Below, in pieces: positions 51,785 to 59,897 of a stretch of 64,000 bases of DNA. Numbering within the stretch: the first letter of the stretch is position 1; the number at the start of each line of letters is the position of its first letter. The notes under the pieces were generated by a model. The model worked only from the letters and a program-made list of their open reading frames with translations. It did no database searches and was not told the DNA's origin. Source of the DNA: Sphingomonas suaedae (GTDB lineage Bacteria; Pseudomonadota; Alphaproteobacteria; Sphingomonadales; Sphingomonadaceae); contig NZ_CP042239.1 in assembly GCF_007833215.1 (NCBI RefSeq), positions 1,612,001 through 1,676,000 of the forward strand. The letters are read 5' to 3'. Both the position numbers and the translations under genes were made by a program.

Positions 51785-53209
51785 ATGCGCAGCTATCTGA
51801 AGCACTATATTGAAGGGCAGTGGATCGAAAGCGAGGGCGGCACCCGCCACCAGGTCATCAATCCCGCGACCGAAAGCGCGGTCACCGAAATCACCCTCGG
51901 CTCCCAGGCCGATGTCGACAAGGCCGTCGCCGCCGCGCGCACCGCGTTCGAGAGTTTTTCGCGCACCAGCGTGGAGGAGCGGATCGCGCTGATCGAGCGC
52001 GTGCTCGAGGAATATAAGAGGCGCACCGAAGACATGGCGCAGGCGATCAGCGCCGAAATGGGCGCGCCACTCAGCCTGGCTAGGACCGCACAGGTCGGCT
52101 CCGGCATCGGCCACCTCATGTCCGCCGCGCGCGCACTCAAGGAGTTCCAGTTCGAAGAGCAGGTCGACAACAGCCTGGTCGTGCATGAGCCGATCGGCGT
52201 CGTCGCGATGATCACCCCATGGAACTGGCCGCTCAACCAGATCGTGTCCAAGGTCGCCCCCGCGCTCGCCGCCGGCTGCACGATGATCCTGAAACCCAGC
52301 GAGGAAGCGCCCGGCTGCGCCGCGATCTTTGCCGAAGTCATGGACGCGGCCGGGGTGCCCGCAGGCGTGTTCAACCTCGTCAATGGCGACGGCCCCGGCG
52401 TCGGCACCGCGCTGTCGCAGCACAAGGGCGTCGACATGGTGAGCTTCACCGGATCGACCCGCGCGGGGATCGCGGTGGCGAAGAACGCCGCCGACACGGT
52501 CAAGCGCGTGCATCAGGAACTGGGCGGCAAATCGCCCTCGCTGATGCTGGAGGGCGCGGACGTCGGCGCTGCGGTCAAGGGAACGCTGTTCAGCGTGCTG
52601 ATGAATTCGGGCCAGAGCTGCATTGCCCCGGCCCGCCTGCTCGTCCCCGCCGCGCTGGAGAAGGAAGCCGCCGCCGCCGCCACGGAGATGATGAAGGCGA
52701 CCAGCTGCGGCGACCCTGCCGAGGAGGGCCGCCATCTCGGCCCGGTGGTCAACAAGGCGCAGTGGGAGAAGATCCAGGGCCTGATCCGCAAGGGGCTGGA
52801 GGAAGGCGCGACGCTGGAAACCGGCGGCCCCGGCCGTCCCGACGGGATCGAGACCGGCTATTTCGTCAAGCCTACCCTGTTCTCGGGCGTGCGCAACGAC
52901 ATGACGATCGCGCGCGAAGAAATCTTCGGACCCGTCGTCACCATCATCCCCTACAAGGACGAGGAAGACGCCGTCCGCATCGCCAACGACACCGACTACG
53001 GCCTGTCGGCAGTGGTGTTCGGATCGCCCGACGCGGTCAAGCGCGTTGCCCCAAGGCTGCGCGCGGGCATGGTCTATATCAATGGCGGCCAGCCCAACCC
53101 CGACCTGCCCTTTGGCGGCTACAAGCAGAGCGGCAATGGGCGCGAACACGGCAAATATGGGCTGGCGGAATTCATGGAAGTGAAGTCGCTGGTCGGCGCG
53201 CTGGCCTGA
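51785..53209 (+). CDS. NAD(P)-dependent aldehyde dehydrogenase
   Basis: 474 aa from the ATG at 51785 (GGAGGCGAGG site). Motifs: ITPWNWPLNQIVSKVAPALA, GSTRAGIAVAKNA, the catalytic Glu in ELGGKSPSLML (about 250), the catalytic Cys in NSGQSCIAPAR (about 283), and EEIFGPVV. It oxidises aldehydes to acids; substrate unknown. Length is normal. Confidence 0.94.
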   Translation: MRSYLKHYIEGQWIESEGGTRHQVINPATESAVTEITLGSQADVDKAVAAARTAFESFSRTSVEERIALIERVLEEYKRRTEDMAQAISAEMGAPLSLARTAQVGSGIGHLMSAARALKEFQFEEQVDNSLVVHEPIGVVAMITPWNWPLNQIVSKVAPALAAGCTMILKPSEEAPGCAAIFAEVMDAAGVPAGVFNLVNGDGPGVGTALSQHKGVDMVSFTGSTRAGIAVAKNAADTVKRVHQELGGKSPSLMLEGADVGAAVKGTLFSVLMNSGQSCIAPARLLVPAALEKEAAAAATEMMKATSCGDPAEEGRHLGPVVNKAQWEKIQGLIRKGLEEGATLETGGPGRPDGIETGYFVKPTLFSGVRNDMTIAREEIFGPVVTIIPYKDEEDAVRIANDTDYGLSAVVFGSPDAVKRVAPRLRAGMVYINGGQPNPDLPFGGYKQSGNGREHGKYGLAEFMEVKSLVGALA

Positions 53210-53213
53210 TCAA

Positions 53214-53348
53214 AAATCCTCCCCGGCACGGGGAGGTGGCAGCGCGAAGCGCTGACGGAGGGGTGCTGAGGCAACGGCATCCGGTGCCTCGAGCCCCCTC
53301 CACCACCGCCTTCGGCGGCGGTCCCCCTCCCCGTTCCGGGGAGGATTT
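53214..53348. repeat. Palindromic element, family B copy 4
   Basis: About 135 bp from AAAAATCCTCCCCGGCACGG to CCGGGGAGGATTT, with GCGCTGACGGAGGGG and the TCCCCCTCCCCG modules. It separates the convergent aldehyde dehydrogenase and zinc-finger genes. Confidence 0.9.
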
Positions 53349-53351
53349 CTC

Positions 53352-53693
53352 TTAGTCGAACAACTCTTCGAGAAAGCTCTTCTTGCGCTTGTGCTTGTAG
53401 TAGCGCGGGTCGTGGCTCTGATGGCCATAGCCGCGGTCATAGCCCTGCTGCGAATATCCGCCCTGCTGCCACGGCCCACCCTGAGGCGGCTGCGGCGGCA
53501 TGGGCGGCTGCGGAGCGGCTGGCGCCTCCGCCATCCCGCTGCGCTCGATGATCTTGTCCAACTCGCCGCGATCGAGCCAGATGCCCCGGCATTGCGGGCA
53601 ATAGTCGATCTCGATCCCCTGCCGGTCGCTCATATGAAGGCCGACCTTGCACACGGGGCACAGCATTCCGGCAACGGCTTCGGGGGTACGCAT
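53352..53693 (-). CDS. TFIIB-type zinc-finger protein
   Basis: 113 aa from the ATG at 53693 (AAGGAGAGCGT site; a second ATG at 53708 lies upstream). An N-terminal zf-TFIIB ribbon holds CPVC and CPQC with IDYCPQCRGIWLDRGELD. A Pro/Gln/Gly/Tyr-rich linker (GGYSQQGYDRGYGHQ) and a basic end (HKRKKSFLEELFD) follow. Role unknown; proteins like this are widespread in proteobacteria. Confidence 0.88.
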   Translation of the reverse strand: MRTPEAVAGMLCPVCKVGLHMSDRQGIEIDYCPQCRGIWLDRGELDKIIERSGMAEAPAAPQPPMPPQPPQGGPWQQGGYSQQGYDRGYGHQSHDPRYYKHKRKKSFLEELFD

Positions 53694-53749
53694 ACGCTCT
53701 CCTTGCATGGTCTCGGTCAGGAATTAGGAATGCGGGCGGCGGCCCGCAA

Positions 53750-55522
53750 CTAGGCCACCGGCCAGAACCACAGGATCAGCGGCGGCCCGACGATCAGCAC
53801 GATCAAGGACAGCGGCGCACCCAGCCGCGCATAATCGCTGAACCGATAGCCACCCGGCCCCATCACCAGCGTGTTGCACTGATGCCCGATCGGGGTGAGG
53901 AAGTCGCAGCCCGCGCCGACTGCCGTCGCCATCAGGAACGCCTCCGGCCGCAGCCCCAGATCGCCAGCAAAGGTGGCGGCGATCGGCGCCATCACCAGCA
54001 CGGTGGCGGCATTGTTGAGGAACGGCGTCACCGCCATCGCCGCCGCCATGATCAGCGCCACCGCGCCCCAGGGCGGCAATGTCGCGGCGGTCACCGACAG
54101 CCATTGTCCGATAATCTCGGTCACCCCGGTCGATCGCAGCGTATCGCTGACCGGGATCAGCGCGCCGAGCATGATCAGGATCGGCCATTCGACATGGTCA
54201 TAGGCATCGCGGATCGGCAACGCTCCGAACAGCACCACCGCCGCCGCTGCCGCGAAGAACGCGATCGTCACCGGCACCGCCCCGGTCGCGGTCGCCGCCA
54301 TCGCCACCGCCAGTACTGCGATCGGCAACAGCCCCTTGCGCACGCTGCCCAGCCGCAATTCCCGCTCCGCCAGCGGAAGCGCGCCCAGCGCGTTCAGCGT
54401 CTGGGGAAGGATGCCGAGCGGCCCCTGCAGCACCACCACATCCCCCGCGCGGAAGACGACATTGGGCATACGCCGGACGATGCGTTCGCCCTGGCGCGAC
54501 ACCGCGATCAGGTTGATGCCATAGCGCTGGCGCAGCATCAGCGATCCTGCGGTCCCGCCGACCAGCGGCGATCCGGCGGACACCACCGCCTCGATCACCC
54601 CGATCTCCTCACCCTCCGGGCTTTCCGGCGCCTCGCTCGTCCCGACAAAGTCCAGCTTGTCGCGCGCAATCGCCCGCTCCAGGCTGTCGGGATTGCCGCC
54701 CAGGATCAGGATGTCACCTTCGTTCAGCACCGTATCGGCAAGCGGCGTCGCGCGCACCCCGTCGCGCAGGAACATGGTGATCGCCACCTCATGCTCGTGC
54801 CGCTCGATGAACTCCGCCACCGTCTGGCCATTGGGGACGGATTGCTCGACGATCTTCGCCTCGGTCGCATAGTCGTGGACGTCGAGCGCCTCGCCCATCG
54901 TCGGCGCTGCGCGGCGATCTGCGGGCAGCAGGCGATAGCCGAAAAACAGGAACACCAGCCCGACCAGCGTCAGTCCGATCCCGACCGGCGCATAGTCGAA
55001 CATGCGAAACGGCTCGCCGGTCATCTCCTCGCGCACCCGGCTGACGATGATGTTGGGCGAGGTGCCGATCAGGGTGATGAGTCCCCCGAGCAGCGAGGCG
55101 AACGCCATCGGCATCAGGAACACGCTGGGCGAGCTGTCGGATTTTTTCGCCATCTGGAATGCGGCAGGCATCATCATCGCCAGCGCGCCGATATTCTTGA
55201 CCAGTGCCGACCCGAACCCGACGCTGGCGGAGAGCAACAGCAGTTGCGAACGCACCCGCGTCACCCGCTTTTGCAACAGGCGCATCAGCCGCTCAATCAC
55301 GCCCGAGCGCTGCACCGCGCCCGACAGCACCAGTGCCGATCCGACGATAATGACGATGTCGTCCGAAAAGCCCGTAAAGGCATCCTCCGGCGCGACGATG
55401 CCCGTCGCGACCGCCGCGAGCAGCGCCATCACCGCGACGACGTCATAGCGAAACCGCCCCCACAGAAAGAGGCCCATCATCCCGATCAACACCGTGACCG
55501 ACAGAATCTGCGGTAATGTCAT
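53750..55522 (-). CDS. SLC13/DASS-family transporter with RCK_C (TrkA-C) domains
   Basis: 590 aa. Two membrane halves (about 1-200 and 395-590) enclose two TrkA-C-like domains (about 215-385: ILILGGNPDSLERAI, FRAGDVVVLQGPLG). Conserved ion-transporter hairpins are LLGGLITLIGTSPNIIVS and VTPFLNNAATVLVMAP, and the GAGCDFLTPIGHQCNTLVMG motif occurs near the end. The family carries anions such as sulfate or dicarboxylates with sodium or protons; this one's substrate is unknown. Confidence 0.9.
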   Translation of the reverse strand: MTLPQILSVTVLIGMMGLFLWGRFRYDVVAVMALLAAVATGIVAPEDAFTGFSDDIVIIVGSALVLSGAVQRSGVIERLMRLLQKRVTRVRSQLLLLSASVGFGSALVKNIGALAMMMPAAFQMAKKSDSSPSVFLMPMAFASLLGGLITLIGTSPNIIVSRVREEMTGEPFRMFDYAPVGIGLTLVGLVFLFFGYRLLPADRRAAPTMGEALDVHDYATEAKIVEQSVPNGQTVAEFIERHEHEVAITMFLRDGVRATPLADTVLNEGDILILGGNPDSLERAIARDKLDFVGTSEAPESPEGEEIGVIEAVVSAGSPLVGGTAGSLMLRQRYGINLIAVSRQGERIVRRMPNVVFRAGDVVVLQGPLGILPQTLNALGALPLAERELRLGSVRKGLLPIAVLAVAMAATATGAVPVTIAFFAAAAAVVLFGALPIRDAYDHVEWPILIMLGALIPVSDTLRSTGVTEIIGQWLSVTAATLPPWGAVALIMAAAMAVTPFLNNAATVLVMAPIAATFAGDLGLRPEAFLMATAVGAGCDFLTPIGHQCNTLVMGPGGYRFSDYARLGAPLSLIVLIVGPPLILWFWPVA

Positions 55523-55611
55523 GCGCGCGCCATCCGCGCTAAACGCCGCCGAAGCCAGTGGTTTCCGTCAGCGGGAAATGCGCGAAAATATTGCCTCGCG
55601 GGGCATGTCCG

Positions 55612-55824
55612 TCAGTGAACGGTGCCGACCGCGCGGTTGACGCTCATCAGCACGATCAGCCGCTCGATCTGGCGCCAGCGACAGAAGTTGATGTGATTGC
55701 CCAGGTCGCGAAACCTGTCTGCCCGCGCTGCCGCTTCCAGCCCCGCATCGTCTCCGAAGGCGCGGATCAGATCCGCAGCATCGAACACATGGGCGCGGTC
55801 AGCAAGATAGGGGATCGGCGACAT
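55612..55824 (-). CDS. Small conserved hypothetical protein
   Basis: 70 aa from the ATG at 55824 (AGGAGCCCCC site); the longer frame is not needed. The motif RDLGNHINFCRWRQIERLIVL is highly ordered and typical of small sphingomonad hypotheticals as I recall them. No known function. Cytosolic. Confidence 0.75.
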   Translation of the reverse strand: MSPIPYLADRAHVFDAADLIRAFGDDAGLEAAARADRFRDLGNHINFCRWRQIERLIVLMSVNRAVGTVH

Positions 55825-56000
55825 GGGGGCTCCTGCGAAAGGTTCGCGCGCCTGCACGCATCGCGCGTGCCAGCGCGCGGGAAGCCGGGGTTTCCGGGCA
55901 TCTCGACGGTAAATCGCTGGAAACCATGCGCTTTCGGCCGTGCCGCACGTACCGCAACGGGACGGTGGCGTCCCGGCCCGGGACGTGGCATGGCGCCCGC

Positions 56001-56186
56001 ATGAGCCGCTCATCGAAACCCGCCCCGATCGCCGGCGGCGCCCTTCTCGCTCTCAGCCTGATCGTCGGCACGGTGATCGGCGTCCGCCAGGGCCAGCCTT
56101 CGCTTGGGTTCGTCTATGGCCTGGGCGCAGGGATCGGCCTTGTCCTCCTGGTCGCGCTGGTCGACCGGCTGCGCGGCAGCCGCTAG
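56001..56186 (+). CDS. Small two-helix membrane protein
   Basis: 61 aa from the ATG at 56001. Two hydrophobic segments (IAGGALLALSLIVGTVIGV and GAGIGLVLLVALVDRL). No purine-rich ribosome site is obvious. Function unknown. The stop lies 6 nt from the convergent repressor-like gene. Confidence 0.68.
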   Translation: MSRSSKPAPIAGGALLALSLIVGTVIGVRQGQPSLGFVYGLGAGIGLVLLVALVDRLRGSR

Positions 56187-56192
56187 GCGCTG

Positions 56193-56813
56193 TCAAACCA
56201 GCGCGCGGTGCAACCACACCACCCGGCCCACCACCTCGATCGTCCGCGCCGCCACGATCTCGCACCCATAGTCGGGATTGTCGCTGACCAGCTCGACCTC
56301 GCTTCCCAGCATTCGCAGGCGCTTGACCGCGAGCATCCCGTCGCGACGAAACACATGGATTGCCGGGCGCGGCCCGGGCGTGCGGCGCGCACCGTCGACC
56401 AGGATCTCGTCGCCATCGCATAGGGTCGGTTCCATCGACTCGCCCTCGACCCGGATGGTCGAGGCCATGTCGGGCCGCACCCCCAGCCGCCGCAGCAATG
56501 CAGGGTCGAGCAGCAACGGGCTGCGCCGCTCGCTCTCCACCACGCGCCCGCGCCCCGCCGCCGCCCCGGCATCGACGCGCGCCACCGCGACCAGCCCCTC
56601 CGCCACCGGCCCGCCCAGCGCCGCGTCACTCACCCCCAGATAGCGCGCCAGCCGCCTCCGGTCCCCCTCCGCCAGCAGCCGCGGGCTACCCCGCGTCACA
56701 TATTGCTGGAGATAGGCGGCATTGCGCCCGATCAGGCGTGAGAGCGCCGCGAGTGATTCTCCGCGCGCCTCCGCCGCCGCTGCCAATGCGCGTCGCTGAT
56801 CCGCCGATTCCAT
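56193..56813 (-). CDS. S24-family repressor-like peptidase
   Basis: 206 aa. The N-terminal half carries a short HTH-like helix set (ALSRLIGRNAAYLQQYVTRG), and the C-terminal domain is an S24 peptidase with Ser126 in VEGESMEPTL and Lys164 in LAVKRLRM. It resembles phage CI/C2-type or LexA-like autocleaving regulators, but the DNA-binding part is short and no Ala-Gly cleavage pair is clear. It is divergent from a small DNA-binding-like gene at 56916, so it may control both. Confidence 0.88.
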   Translation of the reverse strand: MESADQRRALAAAAEARGESLAALSRLIGRNAAYLQQYVTRGSPRLLAEGDRRRLARYLGVSDAALGGPVAEGLVAVARVDAGAAAGRGRVVESERRSPLLLDPALLRRLGVRPDMASTIRVEGESMEPTLCDGDEILVDGARRTPGPRPAIHVFRRDGMLAVKRLRMLGSEVELVSDNPDYGCEIVAARTIEVVGRVVWLHRALV

Positions 56814-56880
56814 GGCCGAACCATAGTCGCAGGATTTTTCCTAGACAAGTTGGAAATGAGAACATTTACTGAACATATGA

Positions 56881-56898
56881 GTCGGGGAAGGCCCCGAC
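56881..56898. promoter_or_regulatory. Short inverted repeat in the divergent promoter region
   Basis: GTCGGGG-AAGG-CCCCGAC, a 7-bp perfect inverted repeat in the gap between the S24 repressor-like gene and the small HTH gene. It could be an operator or a start-site hairpin. Confidence 0.4.
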
Positions 56899-56915
56899 AG
56901 GACGAGGGAAGGGCG

Positions 56916-57116
56916 ATGGCGATTCTGGGAAAAGTGGAACGGTTTCTGCGGCGGCACGATATGCCGCAGACCAAATTCGGCAGGCTCGCGGTCAATGATC
57001 CGCGGCTGGTGGGCGACCTGCGAAGAGGGCGCGAGCTGCGCGAGGATACGCTCAAACGGGTCGAGGCATTCCTGTCCAGGCCTCCGGTTTCGCATGGACG
57101 GGGGGCCGCGCAATGA
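56916..57116 (+). CDS. Small HTH-like conserved hypothetical protein
   Basis: 66 aa from the ATG at 56916 (GAGGGAAGGGCG site). KVERFLRRHDMPQTKFGRLA, then DPRLVGDLRRGRELREDTLK, reads as a compact helix-turn-helix (the second helix contacts DNA in similar short regulators). Overlaps the next gene by 4 nt. Conserved in style among sphingomonads. Confidence 0.78.
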   Translation: MAILGKVERFLRRHDMPQTKFGRLAVNDPRLVGDLRRGRELREDTLKRVEAFLSRPPVSHGRGAAQ

Positions 57117-57427
57117 GCCACGGACCCGACGTCGGCGTACTGCTCGAACGCGCGCTTCTCCATAAGGCCGCAGCGGCTGGAGTCGATCTGGCTATCGTCG
57201 AGGCAAGCTGGACCCGCTGGGCAAGCGCCACCTTCACCGGCGCGCGGCACGATCTCGCGCTGGCGGCCAGCTCCTCGCACACGCTCGATGCATGGCTTGC
57301 GGGACTGCCCGAAGCCGAATTCGCGTTGCGCGGCCATCTCGTCGCCGATCTCGCGGTCGATTCGCGCATGCGGGTCGGCGAGAGGCTGGAGCTACGGATC
57401 GGGGTGCTGACGGTGGAAGAAGGCTAG
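57113..57427 (+). CDS. Conserved hypothetical protein
   Basis: 104 aa; the ATG overlaps the previous stop. Predicted alpha/beta with SWTRWASATFTGARHDLALA and a beta pair at the end (LRIGVLTVEE). No known domain or catalytic motif. Co-transcribed with the HTH gene by the overlap. Confidence 0.75.
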   Translation: MSHGPDVGVLLERALLHKAAAAGVDLAIVEASWTRWASATFTGARHDLALAASSSHTLDAWLAGLPEAEFALRGHLVADLAVDSRMRVGERLELRIGVLTVEEG

Positions 57428-57431
57428 GAAA

Positions 57432-58367
57432 TCAGGCCCGCATCGCCATGCGGCGCAGTTGCGACAGCGTATCCTCAAGTCCATGTGTCGGTTCGGGTGC
57501 GGGCGCCGGGACAGGCTCGGGTACCGGACCACGGGTCGCCAACCCTCGCTCCAGCCGCTCCAGCAGCGCATGGACGCTCGCCTCGGTGCGCGGATCGGCG
57601 ATCGCCGCTTCATCGACCGCAGGTGCCCCCATCGGCGCGGGACGCACCGCCGGGGTCAGCTCGAACGTCTCGAACCGCTCGCTCTCGTCATAGATCGGCG
57701 TGCGGGTCGGGCGTCGACGCAGCGGGCGCACCGGCGGCGGCGGCGCCATCGGCACCGGCGGAATCGCGGAGGGGTCGAAGGCGGAAAGCGGCAGGTTGAG
57801 ATTGTCGGGCAGATGCTGAACCTCGGGAGGCTCGGCATGAACCGGGCGCCCCTCGCTCGGCGGCCCCATCGCGATCACCGGTTCCTCCGGCACCGCCTCT
57901 TCGGTAAACGCCTCATCGGCCAGTTCGAGGACGTCGTCATTCTGCGCGACCGGCTCGGGGCGCCCCGCCTTGCGGCGCGACGGCACCTCCAGGTCGCTGG
58001 CGCGCAGCGGCACGCGCGGGCGCGCGTCGGGATGCGCGTCGGCGCGGCGCACCACCGGACGGCGCTCGCCATCCTCATCCAGCGTCACCGCGCGCGAATC
58101 GGTCCAGGCAAGCAGCGCCGACAGCGCGAACCACGCCAGCAGCGAGATCAGCCCGCCCGCGAACAGCCCGATACAGATGCGCGCGGTCAGCCCCAAAGGC
58201 GGCTCGGCCGCGGGCACGAACGCCGCGATCCCGCTCGCCAGCACCATCTCTTCCAGCACCGGGCCCGGGATCAACAGGCTTGCCGCCGCGACAAGCGCCC
58301 CCGCTCCGCCCGCAACGGCAAGCGCGAGATTGGGGGTCAGACGGTGGACGATGCTGTACGCGACCAT
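57432..58367 (-). CDS. Membrane protein with long acidic cytosolic tail
   Basis: 311 aa. Two N-terminal transmembrane helices (LALAVAGGAGALVAAASLL and ICIGLFAGGLISLLAWFAL, about 14-33 and 63-82), then a 225-residue Pro/Glu/Arg-rich, mostly unstructured tail and a short final helix (ASVHALLERLERGLA). The start at 58367 overlaps the end of the glycosyltransferase gene by 31 nt. Function unknown. Confidence 0.75.
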   Translation of the reverse strand: MVAYSIVHRLTPNLALAVAGGAGALVAAASLLIPGPVLEEMVLASGIAAFVPAAEPPLGLTARICIGLFAGGLISLLAWFALSALLAWTDSRAVTLDEDGERRPVVRRADAHPDARPRVPLRASDLEVPSRRKAGRPEPVAQNDDVLELADEAFTEEAVPEEPVIAMGPPSEGRPVHAEPPEVQHLPDNLNLPLSAFDPSAIPPVPMAPPPPVRPLRRRPTRTPIYDESERFETFELTPAVRPAPMGAPAVDEAAIADPRTEASVHALLERLERGLATRGPVPEPVPAPAPEPTHGLEDTLSQLRRMAMRA

Positions 58368-59578
58368 GAATCTTCCGAAATGCGGGCGTCGATCAGTTTT
58401 TGGTAAACAGGTTCGTACCGGGAAATGTTTGACGACCAGTTACGCTCGGCCTCGACAAAGGCGCGTCCCCGTGCGCGCTGCGCGTCCCATGTGCTGCGAT
58501 CCGCGAACACGGCCGCCACGGCATCGGCCAGCGCCGCCGGGTCGTCGGGCGGGAACAGGGTGCCGGTATCGCCATGGCGGATCAGCTCGCGATGCCCGCC
58601 GACATCGGACGCCGCCACCAGCCGCTGCTGCGCCATCGCCTCGATCGGCTTCAACGGCGTCACCAGATCGGTGAGCCGCATATGCTTGCGCGGATAGACC
58701 AGCAGGTCGATCAGCGAATAATAGCGTTCCACCTGGTGATGCGGCACGCGACCGACGAAATGGATCGCATGGGCCGCGCTCGACGCCGCCGCCTGCGCAC
58801 GCAACGCCTCCTCCATCGGTCCGCCGCCGACCATCACCAGCCGCGCCTTTGGCCGTCGCGCCAGCAAAGCCGGCATCGCCGCGATCAGATCGTCCAGCCC
58901 CTCATAATCGTAAAAACTGCCGATGAACCCGATCGTGTCCGCCCCATCCAGCCCCAGCTGCGCCGCCAGTGCTTCGTCGCGCGGTGCCGGATCGCCGAAC
59001 AGATGCAGGTCGACGCCATTGGGGGAGACCATGATCTTCCCCGCATCGATCCCGCGCGCGATCAGGTCGCGCTTCAGGCCCTCGCAGATCACCGCGACCG
59101 CATCGACGCGCTTCGCCGCCCAGGTCTCCAGCGCCCGGATCGCGCGATATTTGACCGATCCCTCGGTCCCCGTCCCATTGCCGACCGCCGCATCCTCCCA
59201 GAATGCGCGGATTTCGTAGAGCAACGGAATGCCGTGCTTCTTCGCCGCGCGCATCGCCGCCAGCGGGTCGATCACCGGCGAATGCGCGTGGAGGATGTCC
59301 GGCCGAAAGCGCTGCACGACCGAATCGATCCGACGCGCGAACGCCGCGATCTCCGCCAGCTCGCCCAGCACAGGGGGCAGGCGGCGCATCTGTCTGGTGC
59401 GGTGGAAATCGATCCCGTCGAGCGTCTCGAACGGCGAATCGCCGGTATGGTAGCGCGGCCCCGTGACGCCTGCGACGGTCCAGCCGCGCTCCATCTGCGC
59501 CTTGAGGATCGCGCGCGTGCGAAAGGTGTAACCGCTGTGCAACGGCAGCGAATGGTCAAGGACGTGCAGGATCCGCAT
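58337..59578 (-). CDS. Glycosyltransferase, family 4, exosortase-A-associated
   Basis: 413 aa from the ATG at 59578. It starts ILHVLDHSLPLHSGYTFRTR, the opening typical of the exosortase-A/PEP-CTERM-associated glycosyltransferase family as I recall it. The GT-B acceptor half has DILHAHSPVIDPLAAM, and the donor half has IGFIGSFYDYEGLDDLI, MVGGGPMEEAL, and the EX7E-like KPIEAMAQQRLVAASDVGG. It builds cell-surface polysaccharide. The O-ligase and asparagine-synthase-like genes lie divergently across a large palindrome. Confidence 0.9.
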   Translation of the reverse strand: MRILHVLDHSLPLHSGYTFRTRAILKAQMERGWTVAGVTGPRYHTGDSPFETLDGIDFHRTRQMRRLPPVLGELAEIAAFARRIDSVVQRFRPDILHAHSPVIDPLAAMRAAKKHGIPLLYEIRAFWEDAAVGNGTGTEGSVKYRAIRALETWAAKRVDAVAVICEGLKRDLIARGIDAGKIMVSPNGVDLHLFGDPAPRDEALAAQLGLDGADTIGFIGSFYDYEGLDDLIAAMPALLARRPKARLVMVGGGPMEEALRAQAAASSAAHAIHFVGRVPHHQVERYYSLIDLLVYPRKHMRLTDLVTPLKPIEAMAQQRLVAASDVGGHRELIRHGDTGTLFPPDDPAALADAVAAVFADRSTWDAQRARGRAFVEAERNWSSNISRYEPVYQKLIDARISEDSWSRTASSTV

Positions 59579-59640
59579 GGCGTCCCTCTGCCACGCGATC
59601 ACTTAACGGCCCGTCAACCGGAAGCGGCTAAGCCTGTTTG

Positions 59641-59722
59641 CGGCACCGGCCCGCTCCCCCACCCGGCCACCCAACGACAGTGTATCCTGTGGGTGGCCGG
59701 GTGGGGGAGCGGGCCGGTGCCG
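59641..59722. repeat. Perfect 33-bp inverted repeat
   Basis: Arms 59641-59673 and 59690-59722 are exact reverse complements, separated by 16 nt (59674-59689). The arms are almost pure G/C with a CACCGGCCCGCTCCCCCACC core. It lies in the divergent region between the glycosyltransferase and O-ligase genes. It does not match families A, B or C. Confidence 0.95.
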
Positions 59723-59750
59723 TAACTCAACAGGAGCGCGCCTCCCTACG

Positions 59751-59897
59751 ATGATCGACACGCTGGTTCTCGCGCTCACCCACGGGCTGCTGCTCGTCGT
59801 CGCCTGGCGTCTGGTCAACAGCCCGGCGGTCGATGACGACAGCCTGGACGGCAAGCCGCCGCCGCCCAAGCGCGGCTGGAAACGCCCCGGTGCGTGA
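59751..59897 (+). CDS. Tiny membrane-like ORF before the O-ligase
   Basis: 48 aa from the ATG at 59751: one hydrophobic helix (LVLALTHGLLLVVAWRLVN) and a polar, Pro/Lys tail. It overlaps the GTG start of the O-ligase by 8 nt, so it may serve translational coupling. A ribosome-like AGGAG lies 16 nt upstream, rather far. Possibly a real small gene; not certain. Confidence 0.5.
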   Translation: MIDTLVLALTHGLLLVVAWRLVNSPAVDDDSLDGKPPPPKRGWKRPGA

